From: Halictus rubicundus
Taxonomy: Eukaryota; Arthropoda; Insecta; Hymenoptera; Halictidae
Assembly (NCBI RefSeq): GCF_050948215.1
Contig: NW_027489043.1
Coordinates: 1 to 64,000 of the forward strand
DNA length: 64,000 bases
Direction: 5' to 3'
Part shown: piece after piece, positions 31,401 to 44,907 of the stretch
Layout: each line of letters opens with the position of its first letter
Numbering within the stretch: the stretch's first letter is position 1
Position numbers and translations under genes: made by a program
Notes under the pieces: model-generated
Databases searched by the model: none
What the model saw: only the letters and a program-made list of their open reading frames with translations
Told to the model about the DNA's origin: nothing

Positions 31401-33799
31401 TAGGATAGAGGATAGGATAGGATAGAGGATAGGATAGGATGGAGGGTAGGATATGATAGGGGATAGGATAGGATAGTGGATTGGATAGGATAGAGGATAG
31501 GATAGAGGATAGGATAGAGGATAGGATAGAGGATAGGATAGGATAGAGGATATTATAGTATAGTGGATTGGATAGGATAGAGGATAGGATACGATAGAGG
31601 ATAGGATAGGATAGAGAATAGGATATAGGATTGGATAGGATAGAGGATAGAATAGGATAGAGGATAGGATAGGATAGAGGATAGGATAGGATAGAGGATA
31701 GGATATGATAGAGCATAGGATAGGATAGTGGATAGGATACGATAGAGGATAGGATACGATAGAGGATAGGATAGGATGGAGGATAGGATATGATAGAGGA
31801 TAGGATATAGGATTGGATAGGATAGAGGATAGGATAGGATAGAGGATAGGATAGGATAGAGGATAGGATAGGATAGAGGATAGGATAGGATACAGGATAG
31901 GATAGGATAGAGGATAGGATAGGATAGAGTATAGGATAGGATAGAGAATAGGATAGGATAGAGGATAGGATAGGATAGAGGATAGGTTAGGATAGAGGAT
32001 AGGACAGGATAGAGGATAGGATAGGAAAGAGGATAGGATAGGATAGAGGATACGATATAGGATTGGATAGGATAGAGGATAGGGTAGGATAGAGGATAGG
32101 ATATGATAGAGGATAGGATAGGATAGAGGATAGGATAGGATAGAGGATAGGATAGGATACAGGATAGGATAGGATAGGATAGAGGATAGGATAGGATAGA
32201 GGATAGGATAGGATAGAGGATAGGATAGGATAGTGGATAGGATAGGATAGACGATAGGATAGGATAGAGGATAGGATAGGATAGAGGATAGGATGGGATA
32301 CAGGATAGGATAGGATAGAGGATAGGATAGGATAGAGGATAGGATAGGATAGAGGATAGGATAGGAAAGAGGATAGGATAGGATAGACGATACGATATAG
32401 GATTGGATAGGATAGAGGATAGGATACGATAGAGGATAGGATAGGATAGAGAATAGGATATAGCATTGGATAGGATAGAGGATAGAATAGGATAGAGGAT
32501 AGGATAGAGGATAGGATAGAGGATAGGATAGGATAGAGGATAGGATAGGATAGAGGATAGGATAGGATAGAGGATACGATATAGGATTGGATAGGATAGA
32601 GGATAGGGTAGGATAGAGGATAGGATAGGATAGAGGATAGGATAGGATAGAGGATAGGATAGGATAGAGGATAGACTAGGATAGAGGATAGGATAGGATA
32701 GAGGATAGGATAGGATAGAGGATAGGATAGGATAGAGGATAGGATAGGATAGAGGATAGGATAGGATAGAGGATAGGATAGGATAGAGAATAGGATAGGA
32801 TAGAGGATAGGATAGGATAGAGGATAGGATAGGATAGAGTATAGGATAGGATAGAGGATAGGATAGGATAGAGGATAGGATAGGATAGAGGATAGGATAG
32901 GATAGAGGATAGGATATGATAGAGGATAGGATATAGGATTGGATAGAATAGAGGATAGGATAGAGGATAGGATAGGATAGAGGATAGGATATGATAGAGG
33001 ACAGGATATAGGATTGGATAGAATAAAGGATAGGATAGGATAGAGGATAGGATATGATAGAGGGTAGGATAGGATAGAGGATAGGATAGGATAGAGGATA
33101 GGATAGGATAGAGGATAAGATATGATAGAGGATAGGATAGGATAGAGGATAGGATAGGATAGAGGATAGGATAGGGTAGAGGATAGGATAGGATAGAGAA
33201 TAGGATAGGATAGAGGATAGGATAGGATAGAGGATAGGATAGGATAGAGGATAGGATATGATACAGGATAGGATAGGATAGAGAATAGGATAGGATAGAG
33301 GATAGGATAGGATAGAGGATAGGATAGGATAGAGAATAGGATAGGATAGAGGATAGGATAGGATAGAGGATAGGATAGGAAAGAGGATAGGATAGGATAG
33401 AGGATACGATATAGGATTGGATAGGATAGAGGATAGGATACGATAGAGGATAGGATAGGATAGAGGATAGGATATGATAGATGATAGGATATAGGATTGG
33501 ATAGGATAGAGGATAGGATAGGATAGAGGATAGGGTAGGATAGAGGATAGGATAGGATAGAGAATAGGATAGGATAGACGATAGGTTAGGATAGAGGATA
33601 GGATAGGATAGAGGATAGGATAGGATAGAGGATAGGATAGGAAAGAGGATAGGATAGGATAGAGGATACGATATAGGATTGGATAGGATAGAGGATAGGA
33701 TACAATAGAGGATAGGATAGGATAGAGGATAGGATATGATAGAGGATAGGATATAGGATTGGATAGGATAGAGGTTAGGATAGGATAGAGGATAGGATA

Positions 33800-36700
33800 G
33801 GATGGAGTATACGATATAGGATAGGATAGGATAGAGGATAGGATAGGATAGAGAATAGGATAGGATAGAGGATAGGATAGGATAGAGGATAGGATAGGAT
33901 AGAGGATAGGATAAGATACAGGATAGGATAGGATAGGGGATAGGATATGATGGAGGATAGGATAGGATAGAGGATAGGATAGGATAGAGGATAGGATAGG
34001 ATAGAGGATAGGATAGGATAGTGGATAGGATAGGATAGAGGATAGGATAGGATAGAGGACAGGATAGGATAGAGGATAGGATAGGATAGAGGATAGGGTA
34101 GGATAGAGGATAGGATAGGATAGAGGATTGGATAGGATAGAGGATAGCGTATGATAGAGGATCGGATAGGGGACTGGATAGGATAGAGGATAGGATACGA
34201 TAGAGGATAGGATTGGACAGAGGATAGGTTAGGATAGAGAATAGGATAGGATAGAGGATAGGATAGGATAGAGGATAGGATAGGATAGGATAGGATAGGA
34301 TACAGGATAGGATAGGATAGAGTATAGGATAGAGGATTGGATAGGATAGAGGATAGGATTGAGGATAGATTATACGATAGAGGATAGGAGAGGATAGGGG
34401 ATAGGATACGATAGAGTATAGGATTGAGGATAGATTATACGATAGAGGATAGGATAGGATAGAGGATAGGATAGGATAGGGGATAGGATAGGATAGAGGA
34501 TAGGATCGGATAGAGGATAGGATAGAGGTTAGGTTAGGATAGAGGATAGGATAGTGGATTGGATAGGATAGGGGATTGGAAAGGATAGAGGATAGGATAG
34601 GATAGAGGATAGGATAGGATAGCGGATATGATAGGATAGAGTATAGAATAGGATAGAGGATAGGATAGGATAGAGGATAGGATAGGATACAGGATAGGAG
34701 AGGATTGAGGATAGGATACGATAGTGATGGGATAGGGGATTGTATAGGATAGGGGATTGGATAGGATAGAGGATAGGATACGATAGAGGATAGGATTGGA
34801 CAGAGGATAGGTTAGGATAGAGAATAGGATAGGAAAGAGGATAGGATAGGATAGAGGATAGGGTAGGGGAATGGATAGGATAGAGGATAGGATAGGATAG
34901 AGGATAGGATATGATAGAGGATAGGATAGGATAGAGGATAGGATAGGATAGAGGATAGGATAGAGGATAGGATACGATAGAGGATAGGATAGGATGGAGA
35001 ATAGGATATAGGATTGGATAGGATAGAGGATAGAATAGGATAGAGAATATTATAGGATATGATAGAGGATGGGATAGGATAGAGGATAGGATAGGATAGA
35101 GTATAGGATAGGATACAGGATAGGATAGGATAGAGAATAGGATAGGATAGAGGATAGGATAGGATAGAGAATAGGATAGGATAGAGGATGGGATAGGATA
35201 GAGGATAGGATATGATAGAGGATAGGATATAGGATTGGATAGAATAGAGGATAGGATAGAGGATAGGATAGGATAGAGGATAGGATAGGATAGAGAATAG
35301 GATAGGATAGAGGATAGGATAGGATAGAGGATAGGATAGGATAGAGTATAGGATAGGATAGAGGATAGGATAGGATAGAGGATAGGATAGGATAGAGGAT
35401 AGGATAGGAAAGAGGATAGGATAGGATAGAGGATACGATATAGGATTGGATAGGATAGAGGATAGGATACAATAGAGGATAGGATAGGATAGAGGATAGG
35501 ATATGATAGAGGATAGGATATAGGATTGGATAGGATAGAGGATAGGATAGGATAGAGAATAGGATAGGATAGAGGATAGGATAGGATAGAGGATAGGATA
35601 GGATAGAGAATAGGATAGGATAGAGGATAGGATAGGATAGAGGATGGGATAGGAAAGAGGATAGGATAGGATAGAGGATACGATATAGGATTGGATAGGA
35701 TAGAGGATAGGATACGATAGAGGATAGGATAGGATAGAGGATAGGATATGATAGATGATAGGATATAGGATTGGATAGGATAGAGGATAGGATAGGATAG
35801 AGAATAGGATAGGATAGAGGATAGGATAGGATAGAGGATGGGATAGGAAAGAGGATAGGATAGGATAGAGGATACGATATAGGATTGGATAGGATAGAGG
35901 ATAGGATACGATAGAGGATAGGATAGGATAGAGGATAGGGTAGGATAGAGGATAGGATAGGATAGAGAATAGGATAGGATAGACGATAGGTTAGGATAGA
36001 GGATAGGATAGGATAGAGGATAGGATAGGATAGAGGATAGGATAGGAAAGAGGATAGGATAGGATAGAGGATACGATATAGGATTGGATAGGATAGAGGA
36101 TAGGATACAATAGAGGATAGGATAGGATAGAGGATAGGATATGATAGAGGATAGGATATAGGATTGGATAGGATAGAGGTTAGGATAGGATAGAGGATAG
36201 GATAGGATAGAGGATACGATATAGGATAGGATAGGATAGAGGATAGGATACAATAGAGGATAGGATAGGATAGAGGATAGGATAGGATAGAGAATAGGAT
36301 AGGATAGAGGATAGGATAGGATAGAGGATAGGATAGGATAGAGGATAGGATAAGATACAGGATAGGATAGGATAGGGGATAGGATATGATAGAGGATAGG
36401 ATAGGATAGAGAATAGGATAGGATAGAGGATAGGATAGGATAGAGGATAGGATAGGATAGTGGATAGGATAGGATAGAGGATAGGATAGGATAGAGGACA
36501 GGATAGGATAGAGGATAGGATAGGATAGAGGATAGGGTAGGATAGAGGATAGGATAGGATAGAGGATTGGATAGGATAGAGGATAGCGTAGGATAGAGGA
36601 TCGGATAGGGGACTGGATAGGATAGAGGATAGGATACGATAGAGGATAGGATTGGACAGAGGATAGGTTAGGATAGAGAATAGGATAGGATAGAGGATAG

Positions 36701-37520
36701 GATAGGATAGAGGATAGGATAGGCTAGGATAGGATAGGATACAGGATAGGATAGGATAGAGTATAGGATAGAGGATTGGATAGGATAGAGGATAGGATTG
36801 AGGATAGATTATACGATAGAGGATAGGAGAGGATAGGGGATAGGATACGATAGAGTATAGGATTGAGGATAGATTATACGATAGAGGATAGGATAGGATA
36901 GAGGATAGGATAGGATAGGGGATAGGATAGGATAGAGGATAGGATCGGATAGAGGATAGGATAGAGGTTAGGTTAGGATAGAGGATAGGATAGTGGATTG
37001 GATAGGATAGGGGATTGGAAAGGATAGAGGATAGGATAGGATAGAGGATATGATAGGATAGAGGATAGGATAGGATAGCGGATATGATAGGATAGAGTAT
37101 AGAATAGGATAGAGGATAGGATAGGATAGAGGATAGGATAGGATATAGGATAGGAGAGGATTGAGGATAGGATACGATAGTGATGGGATAGGGGATTGTA
37201 TAGGATAGGGGATTGGATAGGATAGAGGATAGGATACGATAGAGGATAGGATTGGACAGAGGATAGGTTAGGATAGAGAATAGGATAGGAAAGAGGATAG
37301 GATAGGATAGAGGATAGGGTAGGGGAATGGATAGGATAGAGGATAGGATAGGATAGAGGATAGGATATGATAGAGGATAGGATAGGATAGAGGATAGGAT
37401 AGGATAGAGGATAGGATAGAGGATAGGATACGATAGAGGATAGGATAGGATGGAGAATAGGATATAGGATTGGATAGGATAGAGGATAGAATAGGATAGA
37501 GAATATTATAGGATATGATA
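33800..37520. repeat. Two-copy block at an offset of about 2.44 kb
   Basis: A run of unusual variants (GCGTA near 34,147, then ATCGGATAGGGGACTGG, GATTGGACAG, GATTATACGATAG, GTGATGGGATAGGGG and GGGTAGGGGAATGG) is repeated between about 33.8-35.05 kb and 36.3-37.5 kb. The offset is 2,439 at GCGT (34,147 and 36,586) and 2,456 at GGGTAGGGGA (34,861 and 37,317), a 17-bp difference equal to one monomer. A further 119-bp (seven-monomer) duplication carrying GAATATTATAGG follows at about 37,451-37,690. Confidence 0.75.
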
Positions 37521-38199
37521 GAGGATGGGATAGGATAGAGGATAGGATAGGATAGAGTATAGGATAGGATGGAGAATAGGATATAGGATTGGATAGGATA
37601 GAGGATAGAATAGGATAGAGAATATTATAGGATATGATAGAGGATGGGATAGGATAGAGGATAGGATAGGATAGAGTATAGGATAGGATACAGGATAGGA
37701 TAGGATAGAGAATAGGATAGGATTGAGGATAGGATAGGATAGAGAATAGGATAGGATAGAGGATGGGATAGGATAGAGGATAGGATATGATAGAGGATAG
37801 GATATAGGATTGGATAGGATAGAGGTTAGGATAGGATAGAGGATAGGATAGGATAGAGGATACGATATAGGATAGGATAGGATAGAGGATAGGATAGGAT
37901 AGAGAATAGGATAGGATAGAGGATAGGATAGGATAGAGGATAGGATAGGATAGAGGATAGGATAGGATACAGGATAGGATAGGATAGAGGATAGGATATG
38001 ATAGAGGATAGGATAGGATAGAGGATAGGATAGGATAGAGGATAGGATAGGATAGAGGATAGGATAGGATAGTGGATAGGATAGGATAGAGGATAGGATA
38101 GGATAGAGGACAGGATAGGATAGAGGATAGGATAGGATAGAGGATACGATAGGATAGAGGATAGGATAGGATAGAGGATAGACTAGGATAGAAGATAGG

Positions 38200-41100
38200 A
38201 TAGGATAGAGGATTAGATACGACAGAGGATAGGATAGGATAGAGGATAGGATAGGGGATTTGATAGGATAGAGGATAGGATAGGGTAGAAGATAGGATAG
38301 GATAGAGGGTAGGATAGGATAGGATAGAGGATAGGATAGGATAGGATAGAGGATAGGATAGGATAGAGGATAGGATAGGATAGAGGATAGGATAGGATAG
38401 AGGATAGGATAGGATAGAGGATAGGATAGGATAGAGGATAGGATAGGGGATTTGATAGGATAGAGGATAGGATAGGACAGAGGATAGGATAGGATAGACG
38501 ATAGGATAGGATAGAGGATAGGATAGGATAGAGGATTAGATAGGACAGAGGATAGGATAGGATAGAGGATAGGATAGGGGATTTGATAGGATAGAGGATA
38601 GGATAGGATAGAAGATAGGATAGGATAGAGGATAGGATAGGATATGATAGAGGATAGGATAGGATAGAGGATAGGATAAGATAGGGGATAGGATAGGATA
38701 GAGTATAGGATAGGATAGCGGATTGGATAGGATTGAGGGTAGGATAGGATAGAGGATAGGATAGGATAGAGGATCGGATAGGGGACTGGATAGGATAGAG
38801 GATAGGATAGGATAGAGGATCGGATAGGGGATTGGATAGGATAGAGGATAGGATAGGATAGAGGATAGGATAGGATAGCGGATTGGATAGGATTGAGGGT
38901 AGGATAGGATAGAGGATAGGATAGGATAGAGGATCGGATAGGGGACTGGATAGGATAGAGGATAGGATACGATAGAGGATAGGATTGGACAGAGGATAGG
39001 TTAGGATAGAGGATAGGATAGGATAGCGGATAGGATAGGATAGAGTATAGAATAGGATAGAGGATAGGATAGGGGATTGGATAGGATAGTTGATAGGATA
39101 GGGGATTGGGTAGGATAGTTGATAGGATAGCATAGAGGATAGGAGACGATAGAGGATAGGATAGGATAGAGGATAGGATCGGATAGAGGATAGGATAGGA
39201 TAGAATAGGATATAGGATAGGATAGGATAGAGTATAGGATATAGGATTGGATAGGATAGAGGATATTATTGAGGATAGATTATACGATAGAGGATAGGAT
39301 AGGATAGAGGATAGGATAGGATAGGGGATAGGATCGGAAAGAGGATAGGATAGAGGATAGGATAGGGGATTGGATAGGATAGGGGATAGGATAGGATAGA
39401 GGATAGGATAGGATAGAGGATTGGATAGGGGATTGGATAGGATAGAGGATAGGATAGGACAGAGGATATGATAGGAGATTGTATAGGATAGTGGAGAGGA
39501 GACGATAGAGGATAGGATAGGGTAGAGGATAGGATAGGATAGAGGATAGGATAGGATAGAGGGTAGGATAGGATTGGATAGAGAATAGGATAGGATAGAG
39601 GATAGGAGACGATAGAGGATAGGATAGGATAGAGAATAGGATAGTATTGAGGATAGGATAGGATAGAGGATAGGATAGGGGATTGGATAGGATAGAGGAT
39701 AGGATAGGGTAGGGTGTAGAATAGGATAGAGGATAGGGTTGGATTGAGGATAGGATAGGATAGAGGATAGGATATAGGATTGGATAGGATAGAGGACAGG
39801 ATAGGATAGAGGATACGATATTATAGAGGATAGGATAGCATGGAGGATAGGATAGGATCGAGGATAGGATTGGGTAGTGGATAGGATAGGATAGAGGATA
39901 GGATAGGATAGAGGATAGGATAGGATAGAGGATAGGATAGGATAGAGGATAGTATAGGATAGAGGATAGGATAGGATAGAGGATAGGTTAGGATAGGATA
40001 GGATAGGATAGGATACAGGGTAGGATAGGATAGAGTATAGGATAGAGGATTGGATAGAATAGAGGATAGGATTGAGGATAGATTATACGATAGAGGATAT
40101 TAGAGGATAGAGGATAGGATACGATAGAGTATAGGATATAGGATTGGATAGGATAGAGGATAGGATTGAGGATATATTAAACGATAGAGGATAGGATATG
40201 ATAGAGGATAGGATAGGATAGGGGATAGGATAGGATAGAGGATAGGATCGGATAGAGACTAGGATAGAGGTTAGGGTAGGATAGAGGATAAGATAGTGGA
40301 TTGGATAGGATAGGGGATTGGAAAGGATAGAGAATAGGATAGGATAGCGGATAGGATAGGACAGAGGATGGGATAGGATAGATGATAGGATAGGATAGAG
40401 GATAGGATAGGGGATTGGATAGGATAGAGGATAGGATAGGATAGAGGATATGATAGGATAGCGGATAGGATAGGATAGAGTATAGAATAGGATAGAGGAT
40501 AGGATAGGATAGAGGATAGGATAGGATAGAGGATAGGATAGAGGATAGGATAGGATAGAGTAGAGGAAATAGGATTGTATAGGATAGAGGCTAGGATACC
40601 ATAGAGGATAGGATATAGTACAGGATATGATAGGATAGAGGACAGGATAGGATTGAGGATCGGACGGGATAGAGGAGAGGATAGAGGATTGGATAGGTGA
40701 TTGGATAGTATAGAGGATAGGATAGGATAGAGGATAGGATAGGATAGGATAGAGGATAGGATAGGATAGAGGATAGGATAGGATAGAGGATAGGGTAGGA
40801 TAGAGGATAGGATAGGATAGAGGATAGGATAGGATAGAGGATAGGATAGGGGATTGGATAGGATAGAGGATAGGATAGGATAGAGGATAGGATAGGATAA
40901 AGGATAGGATAGGTTAGAGGATAGGATAGGATAGTGGATTGGATAGGATAGAGGATAGGATAGGATAGAGGATAGGATTGGATAGAGGATAGGAGAGGAT
41001 TGAGGATAGGATACGATAGTGACGGGATAGGGGATTGGATAGGATAGAGGATAAAATACGATAGAGGATAGGATTGGACAGAGGATAGGTTAGGATAGAG

Positions 41101-43450
41101 AATAGGATAGGATAGAGGATAGGATAGGATAGGATAGAGGATAGGATAGGATAGAGGATAGTATAGGATAGAGGATAGGATAGGATCGAGGATAGGTTAG
41201 GATAGGATAGGATAGGATAGGATACAGGATAGGATAGGATAGAGTATAGGATAGAGGATTGGATAGAATAGAGGATAGGATTGAGGATAGATTATACGAT
41301 AGAGGATATTAGAGGATAGAGGATAGGATACGATAGAGTATAGGATATAGGATTGGATAGGATAGAGGATAGGATTGAGGATATATTAAACGATAGAGGA
41401 TAGGATATGATAGAGGATAGGATAGGATAGGGGATAGGATAGGATAGAGGATAGGATCGGATAGAGACTAGGATAGAGGTTAGGGTAGGATAGAGGATAA
41501 GATAGTGGATTGGATAGGATAGGGGATTGGAAAGGATAGAGAATAGGATAGGATAGCGGATAGGATAGGACAGAGGATGGGATAGGATAGATGATAGGAT
41601 AGGATAGAGGATAGGATAGGGGATTGGATAGGATAGAGGATAGGATAGGATAGAGGATATGATAGGATAGCGGATAGGATAGGATAGAGTATAGAATAGG
41701 ATAGAGGATAGGATAGGATAGAGGATAGGATAGGATAGAGGATAGGATAGAGGATAGGATAGGATAGAGTAGAGGAAATAGGATTGTATAAGATAGAGGC
41801 TAGGATAGCATAGAGGATAGGATATAGTACAGGATATGATAGGATAGAGGACAGGATAGGATTGAGGATCGGACGGGATAGAGGAGAGGATAGAGGATTG
41901 GATAGGGGATTGGATAGTATAGAGGATAGGATAGGATAGAGGATAGGATAGGATAGGATAGAGGATAGGATAGGATAGAGGATAGGATAGGATAGAGGAT
42001 AGGGTAGGATAGAGGATAGGATAGGATAGAGGATAGGATAGGATAGAGGATAGGATAGGGGATTGGATAGGATAGAGGATAGGATAGGATAGAGGATAGG
42101 ATAGGATAAAGGATAGGACAGGTTAGAGGATAGGATAGGATAGTGGATTGGATAGGATAGAGGATAGGATAGGATAGAGGATAGGATTGGATAGAGGATA
42201 GGAGAGGATTGAGGATAGGATACGATAGTGACGGGATAGGGGATTGTATAGGATAGGGGATTGGATAGGATAGAGGATAAAATACGATAGAGGATAGGAT
42301 TGGACAGAGGATAGGTTAGGATAGAGAATAGGATAGGAAAGAGTATAGGATAGGATAGAGGATAGGATAGGATGGAGGATAGGATAGGATATAGGATAGG
42401 AGAGGATTGAGGATAGGATACGATAGTGATGGGATAGGGGATTGTATAGGATAGGGGATTGGATAGGATAGAGGATAGGATACGATAGAGGATAGGATTG
42501 GACAGAGGATAGGTTAGGATAGAGAATAGGATAGGAAAGAGTATATATTAGGATAGAGGATAGGGTAGGGGAATGGATAGGATAGAGGATAGGATAGGAT
42601 AGAGGATAGGATAGGATGGAGGATAGGATAGGATATAGGATAGGAGAGGATTGAGGATAGGATACGATATAGATGGGATAGGGGATTGGATAGGATAGGG
42701 GATTGGATAGGATAGAGGATAGGATACGATAGAGGATAGAATTGGACAGAGGATAGGTTAGGATAGAGAATAGGATAGGATGGATGATATTATAGGATAG
42801 AGGACAGGATAGGATAGAGCATACGATATAATAGTTGATAGAATAGGATAGAGGATAGGATCGAACGGAGGATAGGATAGGGGATTGCATAGGACAGAGG
42901 ATAGGATAGGATGGAGTATAGAATAGGATAGAGGATAGGATAGGAGAGAGGATACGATATTATAGAGGATAGGATACGATAGAGGATAGGATTGAGGATA
43001 GATTATAGGATAGAGGATAGGATAGGATAGAGGATACGATAGGATAGAAGATAGAATAGGATAGGGGATAGGATAGTATAGAGGATAGGAGACGATAGAG
43101 GATAGGATAGGATAGAGGATAGGATCGGATAGAGTATAGAATAGGATAGAGGATAGGATAGAGGATAGGATAGCATAGAGGATAGGATAGGATAGAGGAT
43201 AGGATAGGATAGTGGATAGGATAGGATAGAGGATAGGATAGGACAGAGGATAGGATAGGATAGAGGATAGGATAGAGGATAGGATAGGATAGAGGATAGG
43301 ATAGGATAGAGGATAGGATAGGATAAAGGATAGGCTAGGATAGGATAAGATAGAGAATAGGATAGAGGATAGGGTAGGATAGACAAGAGGATAGAGGATA
43401 GGATATAATTGAGGATAGGATAGAATAGAGGATAGGATAGGATAGAGAAT
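38200..43450. repeat. Diverged satellite domain rich in GGGGATTGG and GATTATACG variants
   Basis: This part of the left arm keeps the GATAG rhythm but carries many more substitutions than the rest: GGGGATTGGATAGG, GGGGATTTGATAGG, GATTGAGGATAGATTATACG, GATCGGATAGGGG, GTGACGGGATAGG and GAGGAAATAGGATTG. It contains a tandem duplication of about 1,209 bp: GATTATACGA at 40,081 and 41,290, and TAGAGGAAAT at 40,570-40,580 region and 41,770, with further copies of its pieces up to 42.8 kb. It is interpreted as an older, less homogenised part of the array. I see no gene in it. Confidence 0.75.
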
Positions 43451-43952
43451 AGGATAGAGGATAGGATAGGATAGAGGATAGGATAGGATAGAGGATAGGA
43501 TAGGATAGAGGATAGGATAGGATAGAGGATAGGATACGATAGATGATAGGATAGGATAGAGGATCCGATAGAGGATTTAATAGGATAGAGGATAGGATAC
43601 GATAAAGGATAGGATAGCATAGAGGATAGGATAGGATAGAGGATAGGATATAGGATTGGATAGGATAGCGGATAGGATACGATAGAGGATAGGATAGGAT
43701 AGAGGATAGGATAGGATAGAGGATAGGATAGGATAGAGGATGGGATAGGATAGAGGATAATATAGGATAGAGGATAGGATAGGATAGAGGATAGGATAGG
43801 ATAGAGGATAGGATAGGATAGAGGATAGGATACGATAGAGGATAAGGATGGGATAGAGGATAGGATAGGATAGAGGATAGGATAGGATAGAGGATAGGAT
43901 AGGATAGAGGATAGGATAGGATAGAGGATAGGATAGGATAGAGGATAGGATA

Positions 43953-43969
43953 GGATAGAGGATAGGATA
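43953..43969. repeat. Left target site duplication of the retrotransposon (17 bp)
   Basis: GGATAGAGGATAGGATA directly precedes the element and is identical to the 17 bases directly after its poly(A) tail. In a satellite this identity alone would be weak. Alignment of both flanks to the element-free paralogue (54,279 onward) places the left flank up to 54,704 and the right flank from 54,688, which is a 17-bp overlap. The base T at 43,970 is not in the paralogue, which has C, so it belongs to the element or was added at insertion. Confidence 0.65.
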
Positions 43970-43970
43970 T

Positions 43971-44907
43971 GGGTTGGTTGTGGACGCGCCACTAGGTGAC
44001 ACGAATCTAGAGAGCTCCGCAAACTTACGAGGATTTTAGAGGTTTTAGCGAACGTATATATATAGAAGTGATACCGGTGGAAGGGCTAATAACCCGAAAC
44101 GAGGTGGAATATAAATTATAAGTGAGGACAGTGAGAAAATATACGAAAAGTGTGTTAGAAGAGAGAGAAGGACTGTTGGCCCACGTGGCGACAGTTCAAC
44201 AGTATAGGAGCCCTGTAAGAGGGAAGGAGGGAACTCAAAGGAAAAATATTGATTGGGGAAGGTGCGCGACCGCGGCAGGAGTTTTCCGAGCTTTGAATCG
44301 GGAAAATCGGTGCGTGGATTGCGAATATATTAAGGTTTTATAGTCTAAGAGTAACGGCCACGTGGTTTGAGAACGGCCACGAACTATAGAGAGTGAAGAG
44401 TGTAAACTCTGTGCAAGAGAGGGCGCCACAGGAGGGCAACCGTAGGCAGAAGGATAAAGAGCTGACTAGAGGGGCAAACTCGCATGGGATCCGGTACAGC
44501 GAGCTGATTGGCCAATCGGGAAGGAGCAGCCAATCGCAACAAAGGAGCGAGTTTAGTATAGCAAAAGACTGGATATAAGAATATTAGTAGGATTAGCTAT
44601 AATATTAATAGAATTAGACCTAGGTTAAGCAACATTAATAATAGGAGGATAATTAGTAACATTTTAGCGTAATTGTAAATAATTTAGAATAGATTAAATT
44701 TGCTAAGAAGGGTACAGCGACAATAAAAGTATTAATATTAAGTAGTAGTATAGTGCAAGTGTTTAGGTTTTAGTTTTAGCTAGATAGTAATACTGGTTTT
44801 AGTGATACTATCAGTAAAATAGGATAGGGGTAGGATTAAGATTTAGGACTTAGGAATAACGATCAGGTTAAGAAATAAAAGAAAGAGGAAAGAAATAATT
44901 ACAAAAT
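43971..44907 (+). other. 5' untranslated region of the retrotransposon
   Basis: These 937 bases start GGGTTGGTTGTGGACGCG and run to the ORF1 ATG. The first 600 or so are of mixed composition. From about 44,580 the sequence becomes A/T-rich with many short AATATTA, TTAGTA and AATAATA patches. A TATATATATA stretch lies at about 44,055-44,064, but I cannot show that it acts in transcription. Non-LTR elements usually carry their promoter at or within the 5' end, so this is the expected location. Short open frames at 44,122 and 44,393 start with GTG, not ATG, and are not called. Around 44,820-44,856 there are satellite-like words (AGGATAGGGGTAGGATTAAG). Confidence 0.75.

Larger units (their letters stand above)
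1..43969. repeat. GATAG-family 17-bp satellite array, left arm
   Basis: This is a continuous tandem array of GATAGGATAGGATAGAG (17 bp), readable as three GATAG pentamers plus AG. Units with two pentamers (12 bp) or four to five are interspersed. The + strand is almost only G, A and T; C appears mainly in recurrent variants such as TACGATAG, TACAGG and AGACGATAG. Other recurring marker variants are ATATAGGATTTAATAGG, ATATAGGATTGGATAGG, GATAATATAGG, GATAGCATAG and, mainly after about 34 kb, GGGGATTGGATAGG. The consensus - strand has no TAA, TAG or TGA in any frame, so long minus-strand ORFs with a 17-residue period appear; no gene is inferred from them. Apart from the duplications listed separately, I see no gene or unrelated sequence in this arm. 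I do not recognise the satellite as a named family. Confidence 0.97.

Noticed and set aside
1..43969. Many long minus-strand reading frames of 90-760 codons (also in the right arm)
   Set aside because: They are direct readings of the stop-free C-rich strand of a 17-bp satellite, with one 17-residue cycle and no domain. Starts and stops follow satellite variants.
44122..44578. Two short + strand frames in the 5' UTR (73 and 61 codons) as upstream genes
   Set aside because: Both start with GTG, which is not a normal eukaryotic start, and they show no recognisable domain.
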